Assembly: GCA_016934645.1 (NCBI GenBank)
Contig: JAFGSL010000196.1
Coordinates: 1 to 5,691 of the forward strand
Direction: 5' to 3'
From: Anaerolineae bacterium
GTDB taxonomy: Bacteria > Chloroflexota > Anaerolineae > B4-G1 > SLSP01
Length of the DNA: 5,691 bases
Both the position numbers and the translations under genes were made by a program. Positions 5,679-5,691 of the stretch are shown in pieces; the first letter of the stretch is position 1; each line of letters begins with the position of its first letter. The notes beneath the pieces are model-generated. The model saw only the letters and a list, made by a program, of their open reading frames with translations. It had not been told where the DNA came from and searched no databases.

Positions 5679-5691
5679 ACACAATCCGCAT

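Noticed and set aside
5607..5684. Upstream TTG start extending paralogue B by 26 residues
   Set aside because: The extension contains direct and inverted repeats and a TTGACA box, and has no match in paralogue A, which begins exactly at the residue aligned with the ATG at 5606.

Overview
The window reads as bacterial chromosome with ordinary housekeeping metabolism. Five protein genes are well supported by family motifs or by paralogy, and one more is a plausible small membrane protein. The enzyme sequence style (SLRTR-type OTCase, zinc-ribbon threonine synthase with a TGSFKDLGM lysine motif, KBL of the MTEQKL... type) and the many short heptanucleotide repeats between genes suggest an uncultured Chloroflexota (Anaerolineae-like) genome. 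That assignment is an inference from memory of such sequences; no taxonomic marker is present.

Layout. 1-97: 3' flank of argF with a nested hairpin element (13-61). 98-1021 (-): ornithine carbamoyltransferase, argF. 1022-1252: divergent promoter region, with a strong extended -10 promoter for the plus-strand gene and a weaker one for argF. 1253-1705 (+): small glycine-rich multi-pass membrane protein with a CxxC. 1706-1882: three 9-bp repeat units, a 13-bp inverted repeat and a tentative promoter. 1883-3070 (+): glycine C-acetyltransferase, kbl. 3071-3131: convergent gap built on a 16-bp inverted repeat and heptads. 3132-4478 (-): threonine synthase, thrC. 4526-5029 and 5130-5606 (-): two collinear paralogues of a YdjM/DUF457-like membrane protein with conserved His/Asp/Glu. 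They are separated by a 140-bp array of 20 heptads in one unbroken 7-bp register.

How they relate. The three enzymes belong to amino-acid metabolism: argF makes citrulline for arginine, thrC makes threonine, and kbl makes or consumes glycine by the threonine-degradation route. They are not one operon: argF is divergent from the membrane gene, and kbl is convergent with thrC. The three right-hand minus-strand genes (paralogue B, paralogue A, thrC) run the same way with gaps of 100 and 47 bp and could be co-transcribed.

Most unusual feature. Several 3' gene ends carry short-period repeats of different unit and period (9, 7, 10 and 7 bp). In the last three minus-strand genes the repeat supplies the stop codon, and in two it also supplies the final residues. 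This looks like a repeat class that colonises or remodels gene ends. No CRISPR, tRNA, rRNA, transposase or classical GC-stem/T-tract terminator was found.
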